A stretch of DNA of 64,000 nucleotides from Alphaproteobacteria bacterium HT1-32 (GCA_009649675.1 WJPL01000002.1:496001-560000), one strand, 5' to 3'; shown: positions 9,597 through 18,258, counted from the stretch's first letter. The notes: a model not told the origin generated them from the sequence alone. Made by a program: numbers and translations.

Positions 9597-10091
9597 TCAG
9601 CTCTTCCCGATATCGGCCAGTTGCTGTTGCAGGCTCAGGCTGCCAATAGCGTTCATTGGCAGGTTCACGAAAATGCTGATCCGACGCTCCAGCATGCCAT
9701 AAACCTCAGCAAAAACAGCGGCGCGCTCTGCATCGGTTCCTGTCGCAGCCGCCGGGTCAGGTACGCCCCAGTGGGCAGACATCGGCTGACCGGGCCAGAT
9801 CGGGCAGGTTTCGGCGGCAGCAGAGTCGCAAACCGTAAAAACAAAATCCAGTTTCGGGGCATCTGCTTTCTCGAACTCCTCCCAGCTTTTCGAGCGCAGG
9901 CCGGAGGTGTCGTAGTTCAGCCGTTGCAGCAACTGGATGGTCAGCGGGTTGATTTCACCAGTCGGCTGGCTACCGGCGCTGTATGCCTTGAATTTTCCGA
10001 TACCATGCCGGTTCAGGGCGGATTCTGCCATGACGCTACGGGCAGAGTTGCCGGTGCAAAGAAACAGGACATTATAAATCTGACTCGTCAT
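9597..10091 (-). CDS. ArsC-type arsenate reductase / low-molecular-weight phosphatase
   Basis: The N-terminus carries the low-Mr phosphatase P-loop CTGNSARS (CX5R), the active site shared by thioredoxin-coupled ArsC and tyrosine phosphatases. The later motif VFTVCDSAAAETCP, with two further cysteines, is characteristic of the arsenate-reductase branch, and HWGVPDPA is the catalytic Asp loop. At 164 aa it is normal length. ATG at 10091 is chosen because AAGGA lies about 8-9 bases upstream; an ATG at 10100 is too close to that SD. The arsR-arsI pair is 4.7 kb away, so it is not in one ars operon. Arsenate reduction is likely but not proven. Confidence 0.85.
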   Translation of the reverse strand: MTSQIYNVLFLCTGNSARSVMAESALNRHGIGKFKAYSAGSQPTGEINPLTIQLLQRLNYDTSGLRSKSWEEFEKADAPKLDFVFTVCDSAAAETCPIWPGQPMSAHWGVPDPAAATGTDAERAAVFAEVYGMLERRISIFVNLPMNAIGSLSLQQQLADIGKS

Positions 10092-10180
10092 TAAGGACAT
10101 TCCTTCTCAAGTTTTCGCAGGGGATAACCCGGGAATTGTTTCATCTTGATGACATCTGACGTGACAAAAGGAGAGAGACC

Positions 10181-11134
10181 ATGTGGACCCTGGAACAGAT
10201 TGAAGAAACACTGCCGCTGGTGCATGCGGTGGTTCCGCCGACAGCCCAGCTTTCCTGGCCTTTACTGTCCCGTCGTGTCGGATGCGAAGTTTGGGTGAAG
10301 CATGAAAACCATACCCCGATCGGCGCCTTCAAGGTTCGGGGCGGGGTGACCTATATCGATTCACTGAAGCGCCGGGAACCAAAGGTGGCGGGTGTCATTA
10401 CCGCAACCCGTGGCAATCATGGGCAAAGTGTCGCCAAGGCGGCGATTGCTGCCGGATTACGGGCGGTAATCCTGGTTCCGCACGGGAATAATCCGGAAAA
10501 GAATGAGGCAATGAAGGCCTTTGGTGGCGAACTGGTCGAACATGGCGTTGATTTTGACGAGGCGCGAGAGAAAGCCGCTGAAATGTCGGACCAGATGAAC
10601 CTCCATATGATTCCGTCTTTTCATGAAGATTTGCTGCGCGGTGTCTCGACCTACGCCTACGAACTGTTTTCCAAGGTCAGGGATCTGGATGTGGTGTATG
10701 TGCCGATTGGCCTGGGTTCCGGGATTTGCAGTACGATCATGGTGCGAGACCTGATGGGGCTCCGCACCCGGATTGTTGGCGTCGTTGCAGAGAATGCCCC
10801 CGCTTATGCCCTGTCTTTTGATAAAGGCGAGGCCGTGTCGACCAATGATGCCAATACCATGGCGGATGGCATGGCCTGCCGAATTCCGGTTCCGGGTGCG
10901 GTTAAGATCATCAATCGTGGCGCAGACCGTATCGTCAGGGTTTCTGAAGACGAAATCGCCAATGCTATGCGCTGTTACTTTACGGATACGCATAACCTGT
11001 CGGAAGGTGCCGGCGCGGCACCGCTGGCGGCTCTGTTGCAGGAACGTCAGCAGATGGCTGGCAAGCGGGCTGGCGTCATTCTGTCCGGCGGTAATGTGGA
11101 TGCGGCATTGTTTCAGTCGGTGATGGCCGGTTGA
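10181..11134 (+). CDS. PLP-dependent threonine/serine dehydratase
   Basis: A fold-type II PLP enzyme of 317 aa. The Schiff-base lysine is K51 in TPIGAFKVRGG, followed by the substrate loop TRGNHGQS and a glycine-rich phosphate cup GLGSGICS. It lacks the C-terminal ACT-like regulatory domain of biosynthetic IlvA, so a catabolic or detoxifying role is more likely: deamination of L-serine, L-threonine or a hydroxy-amino acid such as 3-hydroxyaspartate. AAAGGAGAGA precedes the ATG. It heads a tightly packed set with a GNAT (3-bp gap), AlaX, a second GNAT and an SLC13 permease. The substrate cannot be chosen from sequence. Confidence 0.88.
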   Translation: MWTLEQIEETLPLVHAVVPPTAQLSWPLLSRRVGCEVWVKHENHTPIGAFKVRGGVTYIDSLKRREPKVAGVITATRGNHGQSVAKAAIAAGLRAVILVPHGNNPEKNEAMKAFGGELVEHGVDFDEAREKAAEMSDQMNLHMIPSFHEDLLRGVSTYAYELFSKVRDLDVVYVPIGLGSGICSTIMVRDLMGLRTRIVGVVAENAPAYALSFDKGEAVSTNDANTMADGMACRIPVPGAVKIINRGADRIVRVSEDEIANAMRCYFTDTHNLSEGAGAAPLAALLQERQQMAGKRAGVILSGGNVDAALFQSVMAG

Positions 11135-11137
11135 TCA

Positions 11138-11635
11138 ATGACCGCAATCAGACGGGCGCGTTTCAGCGATCTTGAGTTCATTACGGAGCTTGAAGCACGG
11201 GAGGATATGTCAGCCTATATCCTGCGGTGGAAGCGTTCACGCCATCACGTAAATCTGGCGGATGAGGATAAACGCTATCTGATTCTTGAAGATCAGCAGG
11301 CCAGACGCCGCGGATTTGCGGTGCTGTCGGGTATTACTGACGAACATGGGGTGGTGGAACTGACCCGTATTATCGTGGATCAGCCGGGGCAGGGGCTGGG
11401 ACGACGATTCCTGAGGGCGATCAAGGAATTTGTCTTTGCCGAGCTGTCAGCCCACCGGCTGTGGGTGGATGTTTTCAGCGATAATGAACGGGCGCAACAT
11501 GTCTACCGGTCAGAAGGGTTTGTCGAGGAAGGGCGGTTGCGTGATGCCGTGCGGGACGGGGCAACAAGACGATCACTTATTGTCATGTCGATGCTGGCCC
11601 ATGAATATGGTTGTCGGGAAGCGAGCGGATTTTGA
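11138..11635 (+). CDS. GNAT family N-acetyltransferase
   Basis: 165 aa with the GNAT fold: an N-terminal strand IRRARFSDLEFITELE, the acetyl-CoA pyrophosphate loop in GQGLGRRFLRAI (Q/RxxGxG/A type), then LWVDVFSDNERAQHVYRSEGF, the typical last motif containing the catalytic-region Tyr. Likely acetylates a small amine, amino acid or protein N-terminus; RimI/RimJ-like similarity is general only. It starts 3 bp after the dehydratase, suggesting translational coupling. Substrate unknown. Confidence 0.85.
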   Translation: MTAIRRARFSDLEFITELEAREDMSAYILRWKRSRHHVNLADEDKRYLILEDQQARRRGFAVLSGITDEHGVVELTRIIVDQPGQGLGRRFLRAIKEFVFAELSAHRLWVDVFSDNERAQHVYRSEGFVEEGRLRDAVRDGATRRSLIVMSMLAHEYGCREASGF

Positions 11636-11650
11636 GGAGTGGAGTGCAGA

Positions 11651-12352
11651 ATGACTGAAGAACTGTTCCGGGAAGATGCCTATCTGAAAACCTGTGAGGC
11701 GACGGTGACACACGTGACGGCAGGCGAAGTCACACTGGACCGGACAGTTTTCTATCCGGAAGGCGGCGGCCAGCCCGGAGATACCGGCATATTGCAGGGC
11801 ACGGACGGAACCGAATATACCGTCATCGATACGGTCAAGGGTGGTACCAAAATTCATCATCTGCTCGACGAGGATGCTCCGTTTCCGAAGGTTGGTGACA
11901 AGGTCACGGCTATCCTGGACTGGGACCGGCGATATACACATATGCGCATGCATACGGCGCTGCATCTGCTCTGCTCTCAGGTTCCGTTTCCGGTGACAGG
12001 AGGTCAGGTTTCCACATCCAAAAGCCGGCTGGACTTTGATATGGAGCAGGGCATCGACAAAGAGGCTGTTACGGCGGAACTGAATCGCCTGATCGCCGAA
12101 GACCATGCCGTGGTTCCGCGCTGGATCACGGATGAAGAGCTGCTGTCGGACAGCAATCTGGTCCGCACCATGTCAGTCAAACCGCCAATGGGCAGTGGCC
12201 GGGTGCGTCTGATGGATATTCAGGGAGTGGACCTGCAGGCCTGTGGTGGCACCCATGTTGCGCGAACTGGGGAGATCGGACAGATCCGGGTCGGGAAGGT
12301 CGAGAACAAGGGTAAGCATAACCGTCGCGTCAATATTCTGTTCGCTGACTAA
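11651..12352 (+). CDS. alaX: Alanyl-tRNA editing protein AlaX (free-standing AlaRS editing domain)
   Basis: A trans-editing hydrolase that clears Ser- (or Gly-) tRNA(Ala). Zinc ligands of the editing site are visible: the HxxxH motif within THMRMHTALHLL, and the C-terminal CGGTHVARTGEIG that supplies a Cys and a His. The N-terminal FYPEGGGQPGDTG motif indicates an AlaX form carrying part of the AlaRS-like beta-barrel. 233 aa. The longest frame starts at GTG 11639, but ATG at 11651 has GGAG 6 bases upstream. Sitting in an operon with a Ser/Thr dehydratase suggests a common theme of limiting serine misincorporation; that link is inference. Confidence 0.92.
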   Translation: MTEELFREDAYLKTCEATVTHVTAGEVTLDRTVFYPEGGGQPGDTGILQGTDGTEYTVIDTVKGGTKIHHLLDEDAPFPKVGDKVTAILDWDRRYTHMRMHTALHLLCSQVPFPVTGGQVSTSKSRLDFDMEQGIDKEAVTAELNRLIAEDHAVVPRWITDEELLSDSNLVRTMSVKPPMGSGRVRLMDIQGVDLQACGGTHVARTGEIGQIRVGKVENKGKHNRRVNILFAD

Positions 12353-12372
12353 CAGAGGAACAGGACAACGAC

Positions 12373-12855
12373 ATGCCCGGCACATCGGTTGTTATCCGGC
12401 CTGTGAAAGGCCAGGACGAACTGGAATTGTTCCGGCGCATGGCGCGGGAATATGTGACATGGCTGGATGTTGATCTTGATTTTCAGGGTCTGGAGGCGGA
12501 ACTGGCCCGGCTGCCGGGCAAATATGCAGAACCCGGCGGATGTATTCTGCTGGCCTTTATCAATGATGAGCCTGCGGGATGTGTTGCCCTGACACCACTG
12601 GAAGGGAACAGGATATGCGAGATGAAACGGCTGTGGGTGCGTCCGGGCCATCGCGGCGCAAAACTGGGGCAGCGTCTTGCGGAAGCGATCATTCAGGCTG
12701 GCTCAGAGAGAGGTTACAGCCTGATGCGACTTGATACGCTGGTCCGGCTGGAAGCAGCGATCAGGATTTATCGGATGCTCGGATTTTACGAGACAGAGCC
12801 GTACTATCACAACCCGCTGGATGGGGTATTATTCATGGAATGCCAATTACCATGA
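12373..12855 (+). CDS. GNAT family N-acetyltransferase
   Basis: 160 aa GNAT. Seen: GGCILLAFINDEPAGCVAL, then MKRLWVRPGHRGAKLGQRLAEAII, which contains the acetyl-CoA binding loop, then LDTLVRLEAAIRIYRMLGFYE, the canonical final motif with Tyr near the end. This arrangement is common in acetyltransferases acting on free small molecules. It is the second GNAT in the operon, only distantly similar to that at 11138. It begins 20 bp after alaX and ends 9 bp before the SLC13 permease. Substrate not predictable. Confidence 0.85.
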   Translation: MPGTSVVIRPVKGQDELELFRRMAREYVTWLDVDLDFQGLEAELARLPGKYAEPGGCILLAFINDEPAGCVALTPLEGNRICEMKRLWVRPGHRGAKLGQRLAEAIIQAGSERGYSLMRLDTLVRLEAAIRIYRMLGFYETEPYYHNPLDGVLFMECQLP

Positions 12856-12864
12856 GGCGGCTCA

Positions 12865-14706
12865 GTGCTGCTCGATCCTGTATTGCAGATGTGGTTTGTC
12901 TTCGGACTGATCGGTGTGACTCTGACGCTGTATGCGCTGGAGCGTCTGCCGCTTGAGATAACCAGCCTTGGCGCAATTTCTGCGCTGATGTTGTTCTTCC
13001 ACTTTTCCCCTGTTGTGGGAGGTGGCGGCGGAAATCTGCTGTCGCCGGAACGATTCCTGCACGGATTTGCCAATCCGGCACTGATTGCGGTACTGGCCTT
13101 GCTGGTTATTGGCGAAGGGATGGTGCGCACCGGTGCGCTGGACCGTCTGGCACAGCTGGTGCTGGGGATCAGCCGCCCGCTGGTGGCAATCGCCTTGTCC
13201 TTTGTGCTGGTGATCCTGATCAGTGCCTTTCTGAACAACACACCGGTTGTGGTGATTTTCATCCCGATCATGCAGGCGCTGGCGGCGAAGATCGGCCGGT
13301 CGTCATCGGCGCTGATGATGCCGCTCAGTTTTGCGGCGATTATCGGCGGAATGATTACCCTGATCGGGTCCAGTACCAACCTTCTGGTCAACAGTGCCCT
13401 GATCGAACTGGGACAACCGGCCTTTGGTTTTTTTGATTTTACGTTGCCGGGACTGGCTATTGCCGGCGTCGGATTCGTTTTCCTGCTGTTTGTTATCCCC
13501 CGCCTGCTGCCCGACCGCGCCGGACTGGCAGGGCTGTTGCTGCCGGGAGGGGGGAAGCAGTTTGTGGCCCAGATTACCATTGGCCCCGATGCCTCGCTGA
13601 TTGGAGAAACCGCCAAGGGCGGACTGTTTCAGGCACTGCCGGATATTACCGTTCAACTGGTCATGCGCGGCGAGCATGGGGAGTTGCCGCCGTTCGACAA
13701 TTACACCATCAGTGAGGGGGATGTACTGGTGGTCGTCGCGACGCGGGCCGCGCTGACCAAAGTACTGGAAACCGATCCCAGTCTGCTGCATCCGGAATTG
13801 CGCGAGCGTGAAGATGATGAGGCCGACAGTGAAGGGCGCTGGCGGCAGGGAGAGCAGACGCTGGCAGAAGTCATGGTGTCACCATCCTCGCGTATGGTCG
13901 GGAGAAATCTGGAACAGATCGGCTTTCGTTATTCCTATCATTGCGTCGTGCTGGGAATCCGGCGGCGCGCCCGCATGATTCGCGCCCGCATGACCAATAT
14001 CCGCCTGGAGCCGGGTGACGTGCTGCTGGTTCAGGGACAGCCGGAAGATGTCGCCGGGCTGAAGGCCAGCCGTGATGTGGTCCTCATGGAGTGGTCACAG
14101 GCAGAACTGCCGGCGACCCACCGGGTAAAGCGGGCACTGATTATCTTTGCAGCCGTCGTCGGTCTGGCAGCAACCGGTGTCGTGCCGATTGTCATCAGTT
14201 CTCTGGCGGGTGCTGCTGCGATGGTGGCGCTGGATGTGCTGAACCTGCGTCAGGCAGCCCGGGCCGTTGACGGCAAGATCGTGACGATGATTGCAGCCGC
14301 TCTGGCGCTGGGTGTTGCCATGCAGGAGACTGGTGGCGCAGCCTATATTTCAGCCCTTCTGGCTGTCGGTGCTACGGATGCCAGTCCGGCAATCGTGCTG
14401 TCTTTCTTCTTCCTGCTGGTCGCTCTGATGTCGAACATGTTGTCGGCCAAGGCGACGGCAGTGCTGTTTACGCCAATTGCAATCAGTCTTGCCAATCAGG
14501 TCGGCGCACCGGTCGAGGCTTTTGCCGTTGCGGTGATCTTTGCCTCGAATTGCGGCTTTGCGTCGCCTATCGGATATCAGACGAATCTGATGGTGATGGG
14601 GCCGGGGCATTATCTGTTCCGCGACTTTATCCGGGCGGGGCTGCCCCTGCTGATTGTAATCTGGCTGGCCTTCAGCCTGACAGCCCCATTGTTCTTTGAT
14701 TTGTGA
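12865..14706 (+). CDS. SLC13-family permease with two TrkA-C domains
   Basis: 613-aa membrane protein with a split transporter domain: hydrophobic helices in residues 1-225, a soluble middle (about 230-410) holding two RCK/TrkA-C-like modules (the second ending GDVLLVQGQPEDVAGL), and more helices to the end. The NTP(V)VVIF and IGSSTN motifs are typical of the DASS/SLC13 family, which carries sulfate, dicarboxylates or other anions. The start is GTG at 12865, 9 bp after the GNAT stop. Being at the end of an amino-acid-related operon and just before arsR-arsI it could serve either; arsenite efflux is not indicated, because ArsB lacks TrkA-C modules. Confidence 0.88.
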   Translation: MLLDPVLQMWFVFGLIGVTLTLYALERLPLEITSLGAISALMLFFHFSPVVGGGGGNLLSPERFLHGFANPALIAVLALLVIGEGMVRTGALDRLAQLVLGISRPLVAIALSFVLVILISAFLNNTPVVVIFIPIMQALAAKIGRSSSALMMPLSFAAIIGGMITLIGSSTNLLVNSALIELGQPAFGFFDFTLPGLAIAGVGFVFLLFVIPRLLPDRAGLAGLLLPGGGKQFVAQITIGPDASLIGETAKGGLFQALPDITVQLVMRGEHGELPPFDNYTISEGDVLVVVATRAALTKVLETDPSLLHPELREREDDEADSEGRWRQGEQTLAEVMVSPSSRMVGRNLEQIGFRYSYHCVVLGIRRRARMIRARMTNIRLEPGDVLLVQGQPEDVAGLKASRDVVLMEWSQAELPATHRVKRALIIFAAVVGLAATGVVPIVISSLAGAAAMVALDVLNLRQAARAVDGKIVTMIAAALALGVAMQETGGAAYISALLAVGATDASPAIVLSFFFLLVALMSNMLSAKATAVLFTPIAISLANQVGAPVEAFAVAVIFASNCGFASPIGYQTNLMVMGPGHYLFRDFIRAGLPLLIVIWLAFSLTAPLFFDL

Positions 14707-14765
14707 CTGCCTCCCGGGTTTTGGCGGGGCGACTTCATCTGACACACAGAGTGAACAGGGGATTG

Positions 14766-14810
14766 TTCGAATTATGTTGAAATAATTTTATAATTCGATA
14801 ATTATCAAAA
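14766..14810 (+). promoter_or_regulatory. arsR promoter with overlapping palindromic operator
   Basis: A perfect -10 TATAAT lies at 14789-14794, with a weak -35 TTCGAA at 14766-14771 (17-bp spacer). The -10 is inside a near-palindrome, TTTTATAATT (14786-14795) facing AATTATCAAAA (14800-14810). Expected transcription start is about 14801, only about 11 bases before the arsR ATG, and no Shine-Dalgarno is visible. A repressor bound here would block RNA polymerase directly, as expected for ArsR autorepression. Confidence 0.5.
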
Positions 14811-14811
14811 T

Positions 14812-15159
14812 ATGAAAACTAACGATGTCATTACAGCGCTTGCGGCGCTGGCGCAGGAAACCCGGCTGGCCGTCTTCAGACGGCTGGTTGTTGCAGGTCA
14901 GTCCGGGATGCCGGCTGGCTTGCTGGCGGATGAACTGGAGGTTGCTCCGGCAACCTTGTCCTTTCACCTGAAAGAACTGGCCCATGCCGGGCTGGTCACG
15001 TCAGAACGACAGGGACGGTCTATCCTCTACCGGGCAGCGTTCGGGTGCATGGATGATGTCATTGGTTATTTGACACTCAATTGCTGCCGGGATGACCGGT
15101 TGCTGAAGGAGGATTCTGATGAAACGTCTGCATGTTGCCCTGTCGGTCACGGATCTTGA
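14812..15159 (+). CDS. arsR: ArsR/SmtB-family metalloregulator
   Basis: 115-aa winged-helix repressor: LAALAQETRLAVFRRLVVAGQ, the recognition segment VAPATLSFHLKELAHAGLVTSERQGRSILY. No ELCVCDL-type alpha3 cysteine site is present. Instead a vicinal Cys-Cys pair occurs near residue 90 (LTLNCC) and another at about residue 109 (SACC), resembling the C-terminal arsenite site described for Acidithiobacillus ferrooxidans ArsR. Arsenite or organoarsenical sensing is therefore likely. Its 3' end overlaps arsI by 41 bp in another frame, so the two are coupled. The palindrome over its own -10 suggests autoregulation. Confidence 0.9.
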   Translation: MKTNDVITALAALAQETRLAVFRRLVVAGQSGMPAGLLADELEVAPATLSFHLKELAHAGLVTSERQGRSILYRAAFGCMDDVIGYLTLNCCRDDRLLKEDSDETSACCPVGHGS

Positions 15160-15565
15160 TGAATCGATCCGGTTCTATTCGGACCTGTTTGGCGAGGAGC
15201 CGGTGGTCCGGAAAGCCGATTATGCGAAATGGATGCCCGAAAACCCCCGGGTGAATTTTGTCATCGAAGCGCGTGGCGAGAAGACGGGTTTCACGCACCT
15301 TGGTATTCAGGCCGAGGATGAGGGGGAACTGGCGGAACTGAACAGCCGTGTTCAGAAGGCTGGCGGTCCGCGCACGCAGATCGGTGAGGAAACCTGCTGC
15401 TACTTCAAGATGCAGAAATCCTGGACACTTGACCCGCAAGGCGTGCCCATTGAAATCTTTCATACTTTCGATATTGCCGAAGAGTATGGTGAGGGGACGT
15501 TGTCCTTGCTGGCTGCTGCGGCAGACAAGCCCAAGGCTGATAAGGCAAGTGCCTGCTGCGGCTAA
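15119..15565 (+). CDS. arsI: ArsI/CadI-family VOC dioxygenase (putative C-As lyase)
   Basis: 148-aa vicinal-oxygen-chelate protein. N-terminal LHVALSVTDLDESIRFYSDLFG carries the first metal His; GFTHLGIQ carries the second; the Glu ligand lies in PIEIFHTF. The pair of cysteines in EETCCYFKMQKSWTLDP corresponds to the substrate-binding CC of ArsI, which cleaves the C-As bond of trivalent methyl- and aromatic arsenicals; this CC and the adjacent arsR justify the symbol. A second CC occurs at the C-terminus (ACCG). No arsM, arsP or arsB is adjacent. CadI-like members of unknown chemistry share this fold, so activity is inferred. Confidence 0.85.
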   Translation: MKRLHVALSVTDLDESIRFYSDLFGEEPVVRKADYAKWMPENPRVNFVIEARGEKTGFTHLGIQAEDEGELAELNSRVQKAGGPRTQIGEETCCYFKMQKSWTLDPQGVPIEIFHTFDIAEEYGEGTLSLLAAAADKPKADKASACCG

Positions 15566-15590
15566 AGCGTAATGCTGGCCCGCCCCGGAG

Positions 15591-16685
15591 TCAGTCTGAC
15601 GAGGGGGCGAGTGCGGAGATACGGGTGACATGCCCCATCTTCCGCCCGGGCCGGGGTTCTGCCTTGCCGTAGAGATGCAGTTTTGCCGAACTGTTTTCCA
15701 GTACGGACGACCATGAGCGGATGTCGTCACCGATCAGGTTCTGCATGACGGCATTGGAATGCCGTTCTGTATTGCCGAGCGGCAGGCCACAGACCGCCCG
15801 CACGAATTGTTCAAACTGACTGGTCAGGCAGGCATCAATGGTCCAGTGACCTGAATTATGCGGCCGCGGCGCCATTTCGTTGACCAGAATCTTGCCGCTG
15901 CGTAGCACGAACATCTCAACGGCCAGCAAGCCGACCAGATCAAGTTTTTCAGCCAGAGTCTGGGCGATGTCGATTGCGGATTCAGCGACTTCCGGTTCGA
16001 TATCTGCCGGTGCGATGGTGACGTCCAGAATACCGTTCTTATGGCGGTTCTCGACGGGTTCATAGCAACGCATTTCGCCAAGGGTTGTCCGCGCGACGAT
16101 GACAGAGATTTCCTTTTCGAAATCAACCATGCCTTCCAGCACGCCCTGTCCGGCATCCTCGAAGATTTCCCAGGCATCGGCGGCGGTAATCTCGCCGTCA
16201 ATGCGGACCTGCCCCTTGCCGTCATAACCCAGTTCGGCTGTCTTCAGGATGGAGGGACGGCCAATATCAACAAGGGCTGCCGCGATGTCGGCCTCGCTTT
16301 TTACTTCCCGCCAGGGGGCGGTACCGATGCCACAGTCATTGATGAACTGTTTTTCCCGGACCCGGTTGCGGGCCACATAAAGGCACTCCCACCGGGGATG
16401 CACGGGGGCCAGGTTGGCCAGTATCTGAACGCTTTCATAAGGAACGTTTTCGAACTCGAAGGTGATGACATCAACCGCATCGGCGAAACTTTTCAGGGCT
16501 TCTTCATCATCATAGGGAGCGACGGTAGCGGCGGCACAGACCTGTTCGGTCGGGCTGTCATTCTCGGGGCTGTAGACATGCACCCGATAGCCGAGACGTG
16601 CCGCGGCAAGTGCTGTCATCCGGCCAAGCTGACCACTGCCGATAACGCCAATTGTGGCACCCGGTTCGATTACCTTCCTATTCAT
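15591..16685 (-). CDS. purK: N5-carboxyaminoimidazole ribonucleotide synthase PurK
   Basis: PurK is an ATP-grasp enzyme that converts AIR, ATP and bicarbonate to N5-CAIR in purine synthesis. It shows the N-terminal [24 protein letters not shown], the ATP-grasp segment [14 protein letters not shown], a metal-binding [18 protein letters not shown] near residue 270, and the C-terminal lid domain. 364 aa is normal. It starts inside the purE stop (4-bp overlap, 16682-16685), so purE-purK is a translationally coupled operon that carries out consecutive steps. Confidence 0.97.
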   Translation of the reverse strand: MNRKVIEPGATIGVIGSGQLGRMTALAAARLGYRVHVYSPENDSPTEQVCAAATVAPYDDEEALKSFADAVDVITFEFENVPYESVQILANLAPVHPRWECLYVARNRVREKQFINDCGIGTAPWREVKSEADIAAALVDIGRPSILKTAELGYDGKGQVRIDGEITAADAWEIFEDAGQGVLEGMVDFEKEISVIVARTTLGEMRCYEPVENRHKNGILDVTIAPADIEPEVAESAIDIAQTLAEKLDLVGLLAVEMFVLRSGKILVNEMAPRPHNSGHWTIDACLTSQFEQFVRAVCGLPLGNTERHSNAVMQNLIGDDIRSWSSVLENSSAKLHLYGKAEPRPGRKMGHVTRISALAPSSD

Positions 16686-17185
16686 GATTCGCTGTCACTT
16701 ACTGGGGTTTCACCGACACTCTCCGTCTGCCGGCTACGCCATGTCTCCAGCCTTGCAGTCAGCTTCGGGTCGGTCAGGGACAGGATTGAAGCTGCCATCA
16801 GGCCGGCATTCTTGGCACCGGACTTGCCAATGGCAAGAGTGCCAACAGGTACCCCGCCGGGCATCTGTACAATCGACAGCAGGCTGTCCATGCCCGACAA
16901 CGCCTTGCTTTCAACAGGCACGCCCAGAACTGGCAAAGACGTCATGGCAGCAGCCATGCCGGGCAGATGAGCTGCACCGCCGGCACCTGCGATGATGCAT
17001 TTCAGTCCCCGGCCACGTGCCTCGCGGGCATAGCTCATCAGCCGCTCCGGTGTTCGGTGTGCCGATACGATGCGTTTTTCATAGGCGACACCCAACTCGT
17101 CCAGGATGTCACAGGCATGCTGCATTGTCGGCCAGTCAGACTGACTTCCCATGATTACGCCAACCAGAGGCTGTTGCTCTGCCAT
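16682..17185 (-). CDS. purE: N5-carboxyaminoimidazole ribonucleotide mutase PurE (class I)
   Basis: PurE moves the carboxylate of N5-CAIR to C4, giving CAIR. The signature [16 protein letters not shown] is at the N-terminus, followed by [13 protein letters not shown] with the catalytic His and by [17 protein letters not shown]. The longest frame opens at GTG 17203, but ATG at 17185 is preferred because GGAAGGA lies about 9 bases before it. The product is then 167 aa, standard for class I PurE. The presence of PurK next to it supports the two-enzyme bacterial route. Confidence 0.96.
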   Translation of the reverse strand: MAEQQPLVGVIMGSQSDWPTMQHACDILDELGVAYEKRIVSAHRTPERLMSYAREARGRGLKCIIAGAGGAAHLPGMAAAMTSLPVLGVPVESKALSGMDSLLSIVQMPGGVPVGTLAIGKSGAKNAGLMAASILSLTDPKLTARLETWRSRQTESVGETPVSDSES

Positions 17186-17292
17186 ACAACTGTGTCCTTC
17201 CACGAAAGCGGCGGAGAATACAGGTGGCTTGCGGGAAATGACAAGACGCGCAACAGTCCGGGATCAACTTTGCCAGGGTGGGGAACAAGGCA

Positions 17293-18066
17293 ATGGCAGA
17301 TATGACATCATCAGACGGCCCTTTGCCGGTGCCGGGTATTGGCCAGGCAGCAGGCCATGGCGGTGGTCGGCAAGGTGCCTCGGAAGGGACGGACAGTTAC
17401 GGGCGTAATGTGGTTGCGGAAGAGCGACGGCAACGGTCCATGGCTGATTTTCGCGACTTTATTTCGATGCTGGATGTGCCGGCAGAGGAACTGACACCGG
17501 CTGTCCGTGATGCTTTCCAGAAAATTTTTGCCGAACTGATGCAGCGGGAAGAAAAAGTTGATGAGCTTACCGGGCGGGTGAACTGGCTGAATACCCTGAC
17601 CGACGCCCATCCTTTTCTGCCGGTGATGAATCGACGGTCCTTTATTGGCAAGCTTAGCCGTGTTCTGGATGTGGTCAGACAGTCCGGCGGTTCCAACAGT
17701 CTGCTCTATATCGATGTGACAGGTGTCGAACAGGTTCGCCGTGAGTTCGGCCATGTGGCGGAAGAAGGGGTGTTGAAGCAGGTTTCAGAAATTCTGATGG
17801 AACCTCTTACCCCCGCGGACATTATCGGAAACCTGGGTGGATATGCCTTCGGGCTGGTTATTTTTGGTTCGGGGCAGACAGGAGCAGATGCCTATCTCTC
17901 ACGTGTGAAAGAGATGATGGCTGCAACTCAGTTTCAGTTTGAAGGCCATAATCTGTCACTGAACATCAATGTCGGGACGACCATTATCACCGCATCTGAT
18001 AGCCCTGAATCAGTGCTGGATGCGGCGGACAAGAACCGAAGGTCAGGCGATAATGTCAGGGAGTAA
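17293..18066 (+). CDS. Degenerate GGDEF-domain protein
   Basis: About 257 aa. The N-terminal 90 residues have no recognisable domain but include a helical region (residues 45-85). From about residue 95 it follows the diguanylate cyclase fold: DAHPFLPVMNRRSFIGKLSRVL, LLYIDVTGVEQVRREFGH, and NLGGYAFGLVI where the active-site GGDEF should be. GGYAF lacks the acidic metal/nucleotide residues, so cyclase activity is not expected; a c-di-GMP or GTP-binding or scaffold role is possible. A GTG start at 17278 is an alternative; ATG 17293 has GGGGA 8 bases upstream. The 3' end overlaps the antisense DUF465 gene by 24 bp. Confidence 0.75.
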   Translation: MADMTSSDGPLPVPGIGQAAGHGGGRQGASEGTDSYGRNVVAEERRQRSMADFRDFISMLDVPAEELTPAVRDAFQKIFAELMQREEKVDELTGRVNWLNTLTDAHPFLPVMNRRSFIGKLSRVLDVVRQSGGSNSLLYIDVTGVEQVRREFGHVAEEGVLKQVSEILMEPLTPADIIGNLGGYAFGLVIFGSGQTGADAYLSRVKEMMAATQFQFEGHNLSLNINVGTTIITASDSPESVLDAADKNRRSGDNVRE

Positions 18067-18258
18067 CTGTTTTTCGATCCAGGAAATCTGATCTTTCAGA
18101 TGCAGTTTTCGTTTTTTGAGACGCTGCATCTGTAACCGGTCAGCCGGTCCGTCGCGCTCAATCCTGCGGATTACGTCATCAAGGTCTCGATGTTCTGACT
18201 GCAATTCTGCCAGCCGTACGGCGAGCGTTTCCTCATCATTGGCTGGTTTTTCTGACAC
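18043..18258 (-). CDS. DUF465 (YdcH-like) small protein
   Basis: 71-aa charged helical protein. The C-terminal motif LQMQRLKKRKLHLKDQISWIE matches the DUF465/YdcH pattern (KKRKLxLKDEI), and the first half is an antiparallel coiled-coil-like helix (LAELQSEHRDLDDVIRRIE). Function unknown in the family. Its stop lies inside the GGDEF-like gene on the opposite strand. A second DUF465 gene lies 1.3 kb away at 19568. Confidence 0.8.
   Translation of the reverse strand: MSEKPANDEETLAVRLAELQSEHRDLDDVIRRIERDGPADRLQMQRLKKRKLHLKDQISWIEKQLLPDIIA

Noticed and set aside
12865-14706. ArsB-type arsenite pump for the SLC13 permease near arsR
   Set aside because: The two soluble TrkA-C modules and motifs fit SLC13/DASS carriers, and it belongs to the preceding operon.
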